Assembly: GCF_018861705.1 (NCBI RefSeq)
Contig: NZ_JAHLEC010000004.1
Coordinates: forward strand, 31,553-95,552
Direction: 5' to 3'
From: Clostridium psychrophilum
Lineage (GTDB): Bacteria > Bacillota > Clostridia > Clostridiales > Clostridiaceae
DNA length: 64,000 bases
Position numbers and translations under genes: made by a program. The notes under the pieces were generated by a model. The model saw nothing but the letters and a program-made list of their open reading frames with translations. It was not told where the DNA came from and did not search any database. This document shows positions 53,386 to 61,789 of the stretch, one piece after another; position 1 is the stretch's first letter; the number at the start of each line of letters is the position of its first letter.

Positions 53386-55560
53386 CTAAGAAATCTTGTC
53401 GTTAGCGTATTTAAATATTGCTGCCTTTATAGCTAGATAATCTATTTCATCTGGTAATGCTTCTTTAATTGGTTTTAACTTTGAAGCTCCAATTTTTTTT
53501 ATTACCTCAATAATTAATGCCTCATGTTTTTTAGGAATAAAATCATCTAAATTAACATCAAAACCTTCATATGCACATTTTAATATATGATCTTGTACTG
53601 TAAGGCTTTTTAATTTTCTCTCATCTATTATGTCCGCTACGCTTTTACCTTGTTTATACATATTGTAAGTAATAACATAGCTAGGTACCTTTTCTTCATT
53701 TTTACCATCTTGCTTTACTTCATTTTTCGCATTGCAGTTACTACCCACTTCTTCATTATATAGTATTTCTTCCTTTTGTTCTATATTGTTTTCTTTCATA
53801 TATTTTTTTATAGTGCTAATAAATTCTTCGCCATATTTGTTAAGTTTAGATTCCCCTACACCTTTGATGTTAAGCATTTCCTTTTCATTTACTGGAAAAT
53901 ATTCACTCATCTCTCTTAATGCACTATCTGCAAAAACAATATATGGTGGAACTTTTTCACGCTCAGAAATTTCTTTACGCAAAGCTCGTAATATTTCAAA
54001 TAGGCCAGTATCCTTAATTGCTTTAGCCTTCTTTTGTACAACTTTTTGATAGACTTTTTCTTCGTTTTTAAGAACTGCCACGGCTCTATCTTTTAAATGA
54101 ACTACTGGAAATTGTCCATCTTCAAGTGATAGATATTCTTCCGCTGTTAGAACATTTATAAGGTCTTTTATCTCTTTAACTGTATACTGCTTTATTATCC
54201 CATAAGTAGATAACTTATTAAAACCAAGCTCCAGCACTTTTTTATTTTTTGAACCACGAAGGACCTCAGCAATTAATGTAGTACCATACCTCTCCTTCAT
54301 TCTAAAAATACAAGAGAAGATTTTTTGTGCCTCAATAGTTATATCTACGAGTTCACTTTCATCATTACAAGTACTACAGTTTCCACATTTGTCTGGTACA
54401 TTTTTTTCACCAAAGTACTCTAAAATAAACTGCCTAAGACATCTGCTCGTGTGCGAATAATCAACCATAGCTTGAAGTTTTTTATACTCATTTATCTTTC
54501 TGTCAGGGCCAACATTTCCTTGCTCAATAAAAAACTTCTGGAGTAGCACATCTGCTGCAGAAAACAACAATATACATTCGCTTGGTTCTCCATCTCTGCC
54601 CCCACGTCCAGCCTCTTGATAATAAGCTTCCATGCTTTTCGTTAAATTATAATGAATTACATATCTAACATTAGATTTATCTATTCCCATACCAAAAGCA
54701 TTTGTTGCTATTATGATGTTTATATCATCATATAAAAACTTTTCTTGATTTTGCTTTCTCTCTTCATCATTAAGACCTGCATGATATCTACCTACTTTAT
54801 AACCTTTTTTATGCAAAAGTTCATAAAGATTATTTGTTTCCTTTCTTGTGGCTGTGTAAATTATTCCCACTTTTTCTTTATTATCTTGAACATAATTTAA
54901 AACAAAATCTCTTTTGTTTTCTCCTCTAATAACAGTGAAGCTTAAATTTTCTCTGTTAAAACCAGTTACATAAACATCTGGCTCTCTCAATCTTAATAAC
55001 TTTATAACATCTAATCTTACTTCCTGCGTTGCAGTAGCAGTAAATGCTGCTATAATTGGTCTTTCCGGTAATTTTTCTATCAAACTAGAAATTGCTCCAT
55101 AGCTAGGTCTAAAATCATGTCCCCATTGTGATACACAATGAGCTTCATCAACTGCTAAAAGCGATATTGTTAATCTATTTAACATATTACAGAAAAAGTC
55201 TGACTCTAACCTTTCTGGGGCAACATAAAGAAGTTTAAACTCTCCCCTTGCTACCTTATCAATTCTTTCATTAACTTCATTAATACTAAGGGAGCTATTT
55301 ATATATGTTGCAGCTATTCCTATACTATTTAATGTGTCCACTTGATCCTTCATAAGTGATATAAGTGGCGAGATTACAAGTGTTACTCCATCAAGCATTA
55401 GAGCCGGTATCTGATAACACACTGACTTTCCTGCACCTGTAGGCATTACAGCAAAGGTATCTTTTCCACCTAAAATACTCTCTATTACATCTGCTTGCCC
55501 TTTTCTAAAATTATCATAACCATAATACTTCTTTAATTTTTCTTGTGCTTCATGCAACAT
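53386..55560 (-). CDS. recQ: ATP-dependent DNA helicase RecQ
   Basis: 3'-5' DNA helicase for recombination and fork repair. 724 residues. Motif I MPTGAGKSVCYQ (about 39-50), VDEAHCVSQWGHDFRPSY, and GMGIDKSNVRYVIHYN with GRGGRDG in the helicase core. Zinc site: CLRQF followed by DKCGNCSTC. An RQC winged helix, then an HRDC domain (about 520-590, PPYIVFADSALREM), and a C-terminal helix-turn-helix region (about 635-724). AGAGGAA lies eight bases before the ATG. First gene of a two-gene operon with the DEAD-box helicase. Confidence 0.95.
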   Translation of the reverse strand: MLHEAQEKLKKYYGYDNFRKGQADVIESILGGKDTFAVMPTGAGKSVCYQIPALMLDGVTLVISPLISLMKDQVDTLNSIGIAATYINSSLSINEVNERIDKVARGEFKLLYVAPERLESDFFCNMLNRLTISLLAVDEAHCVSQWGHDFRPSYGAISSLIEKLPERPIIAAFTATATQEVRLDVIKLLRLREPDVYVTGFNRENLSFTVIRGENKRDFVLNYVQDNKEKVGIIYTATRKETNNLYELLHKKGYKVGRYHAGLNDEERKQNQEKFLYDDINIIIATNAFGMGIDKSNVRYVIHYNLTKSMEAYYQEAGRGGRDGEPSECILLFSAADVLLQKFFIEQGNVGPDRKINEYKKLQAMVDYSHTSRCLRQFILEYFGEKNVPDKCGNCSTCNDESELVDITIEAQKIFSCIFRMKERYGTTLIAEVLRGSKNKKVLELGFNKLSTYGIIKQYTVKEIKDLINVLTAEEYLSLEDGQFPVVHLKDRAVAVLKNEEKVYQKVVQKKAKAIKDTGLFEILRALRKEISEREKVPPYIVFADSALREMSEYFPVNEKEMLNIKGVGESKLNKYGEEFISTIKKYMKENNIEQKEEILYNEEVGSNCNAKNEVKQDGKNEEKVPSYVITYNMYKQGKSVADIIDERKLKSLTVQDHILKCAYEGFDVNLDDFIPKKHEALIIEVIKKIGASKLKPIKEALPDEIDYLAIKAAIFKYANDKIS

Positions 55561-55700
55561 GCGTAATTCTTCCTCTCATCCGTAATAATTTCTTACAATA
55601 GTATAACATTATTTTAAATACTTTGTACCTTTATGTAAATGAAATTTGTATCTCTTTATATTAAATCCTGTATTTCGCTATTGACAAAACTTTGTTAAAA

Positions 55701-56435
55701 TTATATATTGATTATTTTTTTAAAATCCTTAACATAATGTCTGCTAACAGGTACTTCCTCTTCCACGCCCTCTATTTGGAGCAAAAATGTGTTATTATCT
55801 GATGGAACTATTTTATAAATTCTATCTAAATTAACTAAATAACTTTTATGACTTCTAAAGAAATTACGCTTAACTAACTTATCTTCTAATTGAGTTAAAG
55901 TGTCATGCGTTGTAAATTTGTCATCTCCTGTAAAAATAAAAACCTCTTTATTTAATACAGTACAATACAATATATCTTGTGGATGCACTAGGTATATACA
56001 CTCATTCTTCCAAACTGGTAACTTTACCATGCCTTCCTTTCTTCTTCTATCTTGTAATATGTTTTTATTACAGTTTAACCTTTCATTTATCTTATCCATA
56101 GTAAGCTCTAATCTCTTCTCTGAAAATGGTTTTAGAACATAATCAATAGCATTCATTTGAAACGCTCTTATTGCATATTTATCAAATTCAGTTACAAATA
56201 CAATGCTTACAGGAAAATCCAGGTTACATATCTCTTCAGCCATTATAAATCCATCAATAACTGGCATCTCTATATTTAAAAACACAATTTCCGGTCTAGA
56301 TATTTTTATAAATTCTAAAGCGGTTGAGGAGCTTAAAAATTTTCCTATAATATTCATTTTATTATTTTTGCTTAAAATATTGCTTAACTCATCTAAAGAC
56401 AGTTTATTAGCCTCTACTAAAACTACTCTTAACAT
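55701..56435 (-). CDS. LytTR regulator with degenerate receiver domain
   Basis: 244 residues from the ATG at 56435, five bases after GGGG; a GTG and an ATG slightly upstream are less good. Receiver-like domain 1-118, LytTR DNA-binding domain about 140-240 (CIYLVHPQDILYC, FFRSHKSYLVNLDRI, VPVSRHYVKDFK). The receiver lacks the key acids: the usual Asp-Asp pair is Glu8-Ala9, and the phospho-acceptor position is Asn54 (FLNIEMP). Thr and Lys (YVLKPF) remain. It therefore probably works without phosphorylation. No histidine kinase is adjacent. Transcription regulator, targets unknown. Confidence 0.88.
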   Translation of the reverse strand: MLRVVLVEANKLSLDELSNILSKNNKMNIIGKFLSSSTALEFIKISRPEIVFLNIEMPVIDGFIMAEEICNLDFPVSIVFVTEFDKYAIRAFQMNAIDYVLKPFSEKRLELTMDKINERLNCNKNILQDRRRKEGMVKLPVWKNECIYLVHPQDILYCTVLNKEVFIFTGDDKFTTHDTLTQLEDKLVKRNFFRSHKSYLVNLDRIYKIVPSDNNTFLLQIEGVEEEVPVSRHYVKDFKKIINI

Positions 56436-56908
56436 ATACACCCCGCCCATAATTATATTTCACTCTACTAAGAAAAAAATATTATTCTATTTAATTTAAT
56501 TTAATTTACTTTACCCTTATACTCTCAAAAATTTCTCTCTATAACACATTTATGTAACGTAATATTTAAACTATGTATTATTTATTATGTACATAATTTA
56601 ATTACCTAAAACATCTACTTTTTATATTTAGTAATATATCGTGTGATTTACTATTTACCTTAGCAAAAACAGACTTTATTTTAAATAATATTTAAATAAT
56701 CTTAATAAATGACGCTATTTTTATTAATAATAGGTTATATTTATATAAACCCTAATCATTAGTCATTAAATACTGGACATTTCCAAGATATTATTCTAAT
56801 ATTAACTAAGAGAATTTTATTAAGTCTAAATAAATAGGAACGATCAGTAAATTGACTTCTTATTTTTTAACTATACTTAGCTACATATAATAGAGGAGGT
56901 TTTTAATT
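56436..56908. other. Divergent region between the LytTR and yajQ genes
   Basis: 473 bases, extremely AT-rich. No gene, hairpin or repeat recognised. TTGACT at about 56850 with TATACT downstream is a weak yajQ promoter candidate, but its spacer is only 14 bases. Confidence 0.45.
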
Positions 56909-57400
56909 ATGGCAGCAACACATTCGTTTGACATAGTATCAGATGTAGATATGCAAGAAGTAGATAATGCTATAAATCAAGCATTAAAGGAAATCAAACA
57001 ACGATATGATTTTAAAAATACTATTACTGAAATTAACTTAGGTAAAGAAGATATTAAGATAATATCTGATGATGATTTTAAATTAAAAGCAGTTATAGAT
57101 GTCCTTGTAAGTCGATTAATTAAAAGAGGCATTTCTGGCAAGGCATTAGATCTCGGTAAACAAGAACCTGCCACATTAGGTTCAGCAAGACAAACTGCCA
57201 AAATCGTAAAAGGTATTTCCACTGAAAAAGCTAAAAAAATCATTGCAGTAATAAAATCTACTAAAATTAAAGTTCAAACTCAAATTATGGACAACCAGCT
57301 AAGGATTACTGGTAAAAAACTCGATGATCTACAGGAAATAATGGCTTTAATAAAATCAAAAGATTTTGATATTGCCCTACAATTCACAAATTTTAGATAA
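56909..57400 (+). CDS. yajQ: YajQ family nucleotide-binding protein
   Basis: 163 residues, the family length. It begins [20 protein letters not shown] and carries [29 protein letters not shown] and [12 protein letters not shown], all typical of YajQ. Members bind c-di-GMP in Xanthomonas and take part in regulation; in clostridia the ligand is not known to me. GAGGAGG lies before the ATG. Single gene with a terminator. Confidence 0.95.
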   Translation: MAATHSFDIVSDVDMQEVDNAINQALKEIKQRYDFKNTITEINLGKEDIKIISDDDFKLKAVIDVLVSRLIKRGISGKALDLGKQEPATLGSARQTAKIVKGISTEKAKKIIAVIKSTKIKVQTQIMDNQLRITGKKLDDLQEIMALIKSKDFDIALQFTNFR

Positions 57401-57410
57401 TCGTATTTAT

Positions 57411-57446
57411 AAAGATTAGTATCAGTTTACACTGATACTAATCTTT
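57411..57446 (+). terminator. Terminator of yajQ
   Basis: AAAGATTAGTATCAGT pairs perfectly with ACTGATACTAATCTTT over four bases, followed by TTTTATTT. Confidence 0.93.
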
Positions 57447-57451
57447 TTTTA

Positions 57452-57498
57452 TTTAACGACATTTCGCAGATGTTACAGCAACCTAGGAGATGATTTAA
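57452..57498 (+). repeat. TTTAA-ended repeat, short copy D
   Basis: 47 bases, TTTAACGACATTTCGCAGA to CCTAGGAGATGATTTAA. It keeps the left ~14 bases of copy C and the right end, with TGTTACAGC shared with copy E. It sits just behind the yajQ terminator. The rest of the 392-base gap to abrB holds the abrB promoter and nothing else recognised. Confidence 0.75.
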
Positions 57499-57721
57499 CA
57501 CTATAACATACAATGTAAATCATATAATTCTTATAAAATACTGTTTTTAATAGCTTACACTATTTTCTAACTATTATGAATATTGTAATAGTTAAAAATT
57601 TTTGTATTATGTATAAGGTATTATAATACTGTTTAAAATGACATACCAATATATTTTATTTGCATAATACGTAAAAGTTTGTTAATTTTTATTGTTTTTC
57701 TTAAATATTTTCATAAACCTA

Positions 57722-57750
57722 TTGACGTTTTATGTTATTTTTGCTACAAT
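57722..57750 (+). promoter_or_regulatory. Sigma-A promoter of abrB
   Basis: TTGACG, a 17-base spacer, TACAAT, about 43 bases before the start codon. Just downstream AGTCGAAA (57764-57771) is one base from the Spo0A box core TGTCGAA; abrB repression by Spo0A is known in other spore formers, so this may be an operator. Confidence 0.75.
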
Positions 57751-57792
57751 TTAATTATAAATAAGTCGAAAGATGCTCGAGGAGGAAATTAT

Positions 57793-58038
57793 ATGAAATC
57801 AACAGGTATTGTAAGAAAAGTGGATGAACTTGGAAGAATTGTTATTCCTATAGAATTAAGAAGAACTTTGGATATAGATATCAAGGACGCTTTAGAAATC
57901 TATGTGGATGGTGATCAAATCATTCTTAAAAAATATGAACCAGCTTGTATATTCTGTCAAAATGCAAGAGACGTTGTAAATTACAAAGGTAAAAACATTT
58001 GTAAAGATTGTCTTGCTGAATTAGGTTCAGGTAAATAA
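57793..58038 (+). CDS. abrB: AbrB-type transition-state regulator
   Basis: 81 residues from the ATG at 57793, six bases after GAGGAGG; a longer in-frame reading upstream covers the promoter and is not real. The N-terminal swapped-hairpin DNA-binding domain reads STGIVRKVDELGRIVIPIEL, then RRTLDIDIKDALEIYVDGDQI. The C-terminus has two Cys pairs (CIFC at about 55-58, CKDC at 73-76), as in clostridial AbrB proteins. It controls stationary-phase and sporulation genes. Monocistronic with a strong promoter and terminator. Confidence 0.93.
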   Translation: MKSTGIVRKVDELGRIVIPIELRRTLDIDIKDALEIYVDGDQIILKKYEPACIFCQNARDVVNYKGKNICKDCLAELGSGK

Positions 58039-58084
58039 TTTAAGATAATTTGTTTTAAATTGGTATGATTATATACTTAATACT

Positions 58085-58138
58085 AAAAACATAAAACAAG
58101 AGATATCCTTTCAAGGATATCTCTTGTTTTATGTTTTT
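58085..58138. terminator. Perfect 26-bp bidirectional terminator
   Basis: AAAAACATAAAACAAGAG with ATATCCTT pairs with AAGGATAT and CTCTTGTTTTATGTTTTT around TC. It overlaps the last codons of the minus-strand zinc-ribbon gene and closes abrB on the other side. Confidence 0.92.
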
Positions 58139-58557
58139 AATCTAAATTCACTAGAACAGTTTGAGCAGGTTACAATGATTTTACCTTTTTTCCTTGGTAA
58201 TCTTAATTTTTGTTCACATTTAGGACAAATAGTTATTATATATTTTCTTTTTTCCTTAAATTTTTCTAAAGGGTTGTACTGTCTAACTTTTCTATTAGTT
58301 GACTTCATATCCTGTTTTAATCTTTTCTTAAAAATTTCTACTTTGTAATAAAATCTTCTTTCTATATTTTCATATACAAATTTTTCATTACTTCTTTTAT
58401 TTACATTTGTTGACGTAATTCTCCAAATCGAATAAATAATAAGTACTATTCCTAAAAAACGTAAATGACTAACTAAAAGCAAACATATTCCTACTATTAA
58501 AGTTACTTTTGAAAATTTATCCCAACCATATATTTTTCTAGAAGATTTAACATGCAT
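58129..58557 (-). CDS. Membrane protein with C-terminal zinc ribbon
   Basis: 142 residues. Two short membrane segments at about 18-32 and 35-48 (VTLIVGICLLLVS, FLGIVLIIYSIW), a basic helical middle, and a C-terminal zinc ribbon with CPKC and CSNC about 17 residues apart, near residues 115-137. AGGGGG precedes the ATG. No recognised family beyond the zinc ribbon. Its last codons form part of the shared terminator hairpin. Lone gene. Confidence 0.7.
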   Translation of the reverse strand: MHVKSSRKIYGWDKFSKVTLIVGICLLLVSHLRFLGIVLIIYSIWRITSTNVNKRSNEKFVYENIERRFYYKVEIFKKRLKQDMKSTNRKVRQYNPLEKFKEKRKYIITICPKCEQKLRLPRKKGKIIVTCSNCSSEFRLKT

Positions 58558-59241
58558 TTATACTATACCCCCTATTATTCTCTAAAATAGATAACAGTTC
58601 TAAATTGATATCCTTTTACAAACACATATAGAAACATTTAAAATGCTCTTAATTACTACATGCATCAGTCTTGTTCTTTATATATATTTTATCACTATAA
58701 ATCGAAAATCATTATTAATTTTCTGTGAAAAATTCATAAACTACTATCTTTAAAGCTCAATCACATTTATTAATATTCCTAACAAGCCAATTAGGAATTA
58801 AGTCTTGTTTCCTTATATTTTGTCGAATGCATCTGTATAATTTAATATTTAATCCTATTTTATTAAACTTATTAAAATGCTATTGACTATTTGTGCAATT
58901 AATGTTATTCTTAAACTAAGAAATAAGTCGAAATAAAACGATATTTCACATACAAATGAAAAAACTTATTTTGATAAAACTTACAATAGTTAAAATATCC
59001 CCTAAATAACAAAAAGGTAAAAAGGAAACTATTTATATCTTAATAACCAATAAAACATTATCGTATTCATGGATATAAATATTTTATGTAGATGTATCTG
59101 TAGCAGTTTTATTAAAATTGTTTCCTTTATCTTTATCCCCCTAAATAAATTAAAAAAAATTTGTTTTAATTATTTATAAAACAAAAGAACTTGAGCAAAT
59201 GCTCAAGTTCTTTTGTTTAGAATTTATTTGTTTTTTGTACC
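58558..59241. other. Long AT-rich intergenic region
   Basis: 684 bases. Contains a terminator at 59180-59217. TTTTGTCGAA near 58817 matches a Spo0A-type box, with no gene at a suitable distance. GGAAAC near 59024 and GTTTCC near 59119 bound a weak inverted repeat. No coding potential seen. Confidence 0.5.
59180..59217. terminator. Bidirectional terminator of the nuclease-helicase gene
   Basis: AACAAAAGAACTTGAGCA pairs perfectly with TGCTCAAGTTCTTTTGTT over two bases. Confidence 0.92.
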
Positions 59242-61608
59242 TTATTTCCAAAACTCACAGATTTGTTCTTTAGCATGTATATTACTATTAATTATTTGAA
59301 AATTGTCCCATTCCTTCGGGAAAAGTTGTCTATACCTTTTATGAAGAAATCTATCATCTATTAAAAGTACAGTACCTCTATCGTCTTCTGTTCTAATTAC
59401 CCTTCCCGCTGCCTGTAATACTTTATTCATACCTGGATATATGTATGAGTATTCATACCCACAATGGCTTTTTTCATTAAAATAATCTTTTATAATTTCT
59501 CGTTCAAAGCAAATCATAGGATGACCTACCCCAACGATTATAACTCCAATTAGAGCATCTCCTTTTAAATCTATACCCTCTGAAAATATACCTCCTAAGA
59601 CTCCAAATCCTAAAATGCTGTCATCACTCAAATTATTAAATTTGTTTAAAAAAGCTTCTCTTTCTTCTTCAGTCATAGAATTACCTTGGATACTGACTTT
59701 AACATTTGGATATTTAAGGGAAAATCTATTACACACTTTATCCATATATTTGTATGAAGGAAAAAACACCATGTAATTTCCATTTTTAGCACTTATTATA
59801 GAATATATGTACTCTACTATTTTTGAATAACTACTTTCTCTTTTATTATATTTTGTAGAAATATCTTTAGCTACCATAACCTTAAGATTATTTTTGTCAA
59901 AGGGAGAATTTAATGTTAAATTATAATCCCCACTTTGTCCTCCTAAAATATTTTTAAAGTATGCTAATGGTAATAAAGTTGCAGAAAAATATATAACTGA
60001 TCGCCCTCTTTTGGAAGCTTCTCTTAAAAGTTTAGACGGATCCAAACAAAATATTTTTAATACTACATCATCCTGCGTACTTTCTACATATGTTACATAT
60101 TTGTCATCATAAAATTCAGCTATTCTAATAAAATTTAAAGAATTGAAATACAACTGCAAAAAATTATCATATATTTCAGATTTTTCGTTTTTAGTAAGCC
60201 AGACTTCTAATATTTTAGTAAGCCTTGTTAACATATTATATATATCAACTGGCTCAGAATCTTGTTTATAATATCCATCTTCATTCGTCATTTTTTTCAT
60301 ATTAAGCATAAAAGAATTTAATTTATTTAAAATTCTGTACATACCATCATTTTTGCCTTTTATATCTTTTTTTAGCTGGAGTAGCAATTTTTTATGAATT
60401 TGTGCTGAAAACATTTCTCTAGCTCTATCTACTAAGTTATGTGCTTCATCAACCAAGATAGTATAATCTCCATTATTATCAGTAAAAAATCTCTTTAAAT
60501 AAACCCTAGGATCAAACACATAATTATAATCACATATAACACTGTCAGCCCATAAAGTTAAGTCTAATGAGAATTCAAAAGGACATACAATATGCTTTTT
60601 TGAGTACATCTCAATTATCTCTCTGCTAAATGTGTTTTCATTTTTTAATATATCAAGAAGAGCATCATTAATCCTATCAAAATGTCCTTTTGCAAATTTG
60701 CATTGTTCTGGATTACATGCACTCCCCTTGCTAAAACACACTTTGTCTTTTGCAGTTATGGTAATGGTCTTAAACTCAAGACCATTCTCCTTCATCTTGT
60801 TAAATGCATCTTCTGCAACTTGTCTTGTTATAGTTTTAGCTGTCAAATAAAAAATTTTTGAGGTATGTCCTTCTCCCATAGCTTTAACCACCGGGAACAA
60901 AGTAGACATAGTTTTACCTATCCCAGTGGGTGCTTGAACAAACATTTTCTTATTTTCTACTACCGTTTTGTATACAAAAACGGCTAAATTTCTTTGTCCT
61001 TCCCTATAATTATCAAAAGGAAATTTTAAATCCTTTATAGTTTTATCACGCTTCTTATTCCACTCAATAGTAATATTTGCCCATATAAAATAACTAGAAA
61101 TAATTCCATCAAAAAACTCTTGTAATTTGCTTATTGAAAAAGCTTTAATAAATTTTTTAGTTTTTTCATTATCTATTTCATAATAAGTCAATTGTACATT
61201 AATAAGTGAAAGATTATTTTGTATTCCATATATATACGCGTAACACTTAGCTTGAGCCCAGTGAAGGTTATTATAGTCCTCCTTAATAAGCTCTACATCT
61301 TTTGTAACAGTTTTAATTTCATCTATGGTTACCTTATTATCTTTAATTAAAATGCCATCAGCACGCCCTTCAATTACAATTGAGGTACCATCAAGTAATA
61401 TGCTATGTTTTAAACTTACCTCTGACAAATATTCTTCGCCAAGCAAAATAGAATATTTTTCTCTATTCTCCTTTTGAATTTTCTGATGTGCTTTAGTTCC
61501 TTCTACAGCTCTACTACTTCCCATAAATCTCATATCTAAATCTCCTGCACGTAGTACAAATTCTACTAAGTTACGCACAGATATTTTTATATTTCTATTT
61601 TTATCCAC
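59242..61608 (-). CDS. RecB-like nuclease fused to XPD/DinG-type DNA helicase
   Basis: 788 residues. The first ~180 residues are a Cas4/RecB-type nuclease: His41, Asp84 in GRADG, Glu97 and Lys99 in DEIKT, then QAKCYAY. The helicase follows: Walker A APTGIGKT (about 220-227), a four-Cys cluster (CFSKGSACNPEQC and HIVCPF) for an iron-sulfur centre, VDEAHNL, SATLLP, and QAAGRVIRTEDDRG as motif VI. Such enzymes probably unwind and trim damaged DNA, 5'-3' by homology with XPD. Start is GTG with GAAGG eight bases upstream. Single gene. Confidence 0.88.
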   Translation of the reverse strand: MDKNRNIKISVRNLVEFVLRAGDLDMRFMGSSRAVEGTKAHQKIQKENREKYSILLGEEYLSEVSLKHSILLDGTSIVIEGRADGILIKDNKVTIDEIKTVTKDVELIKEDYNNLHWAQAKCYAYIYGIQNNLSLINVQLTYYEIDNEKTKKFIKAFSISKLQEFFDGIISSYFIWANITIEWNKKRDKTIKDLKFPFDNYREGQRNLAVFVYKTVVENKKMFVQAPTGIGKTMSTLFPVVKAMGEGHTSKIFYLTAKTITRQVAEDAFNKMKENGLEFKTITITAKDKVCFSKGSACNPEQCKFAKGHFDRINDALLDILKNENTFSREIIEMYSKKHIVCPFEFSLDLTLWADSVICDYNYVFDPRVYLKRFFTDNNGDYTILVDEAHNLVDRAREMFSAQIHKKLLLQLKKDIKGKNDGMYRILNKLNSFMLNMKKMTNEDGYYKQDSEPVDIYNMLTRLTKILEVWLTKNEKSEIYDNFLQLYFNSLNFIRIAEFYDDKYVTYVESTQDDVVLKIFCLDPSKLLREASKRGRSVIYFSATLLPLAYFKNILGGQSGDYNLTLNSPFDKNNLKVMVAKDISTKYNKRESSYSKIVEYIYSIISAKNGNYMVFFPSYKYMDKVCNRFSLKYPNVKVSIQGNSMTEEEREAFLNKFNNLSDDSILGFGVLGGIFSEGIDLKGDALIGVIIVGVGHPMICFEREIIKDYFNEKSHCGYEYSYIYPGMNKVLQAAGRVIRTEDDRGTVLLIDDRFLHKRYRQLFPKEWDNFQIINSNIHAKEQICEFWK

Positions 61609-61652
61609 AGGTTATACCTTCTTTACTGTATAAAGCTTATCTATGATTTGTA

Positions 61653-61789
61653 CTTAACAACATTTTGGAAGCTTCAAGTCTGCCATCTTCTATAAGTGGC
61701 AGTTGTCTAGCCTAGGAAAATTGCTTTGGTGGCAGTCTAAATCTGCTTCCAAAGTTGTTAATATTGCAACGACCCAGGAGATGATTTAA
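61653..61789 (+). repeat. TTTAA-ended hairpin repeat, long copy B
   Basis: 137 bases, the same length as copy A and almost identical, but with CTTAA at the left edge and GCAACGACCCAGGAG instead of GCAGCTCCGCAGGAG near the right. The right edge (61786-61789) holds the stop codon of the minus-strand ABC-F gene. Confidence 0.85.

Noticed and set aside
58817..58826. Spo0A box TTTTGTCGAA as a regulatory site
   Set aside because: It matches the consensus but lies about 260 bases from the nearest start codon in a very AT-rich region, so a chance match is likely.
59013..59137. Large inverted repeat in the 684-base gap
   Set aside because: Pairing of GGAAAC and GTTTCC arms is short and interrupted, with no copy elsewhere in the window.
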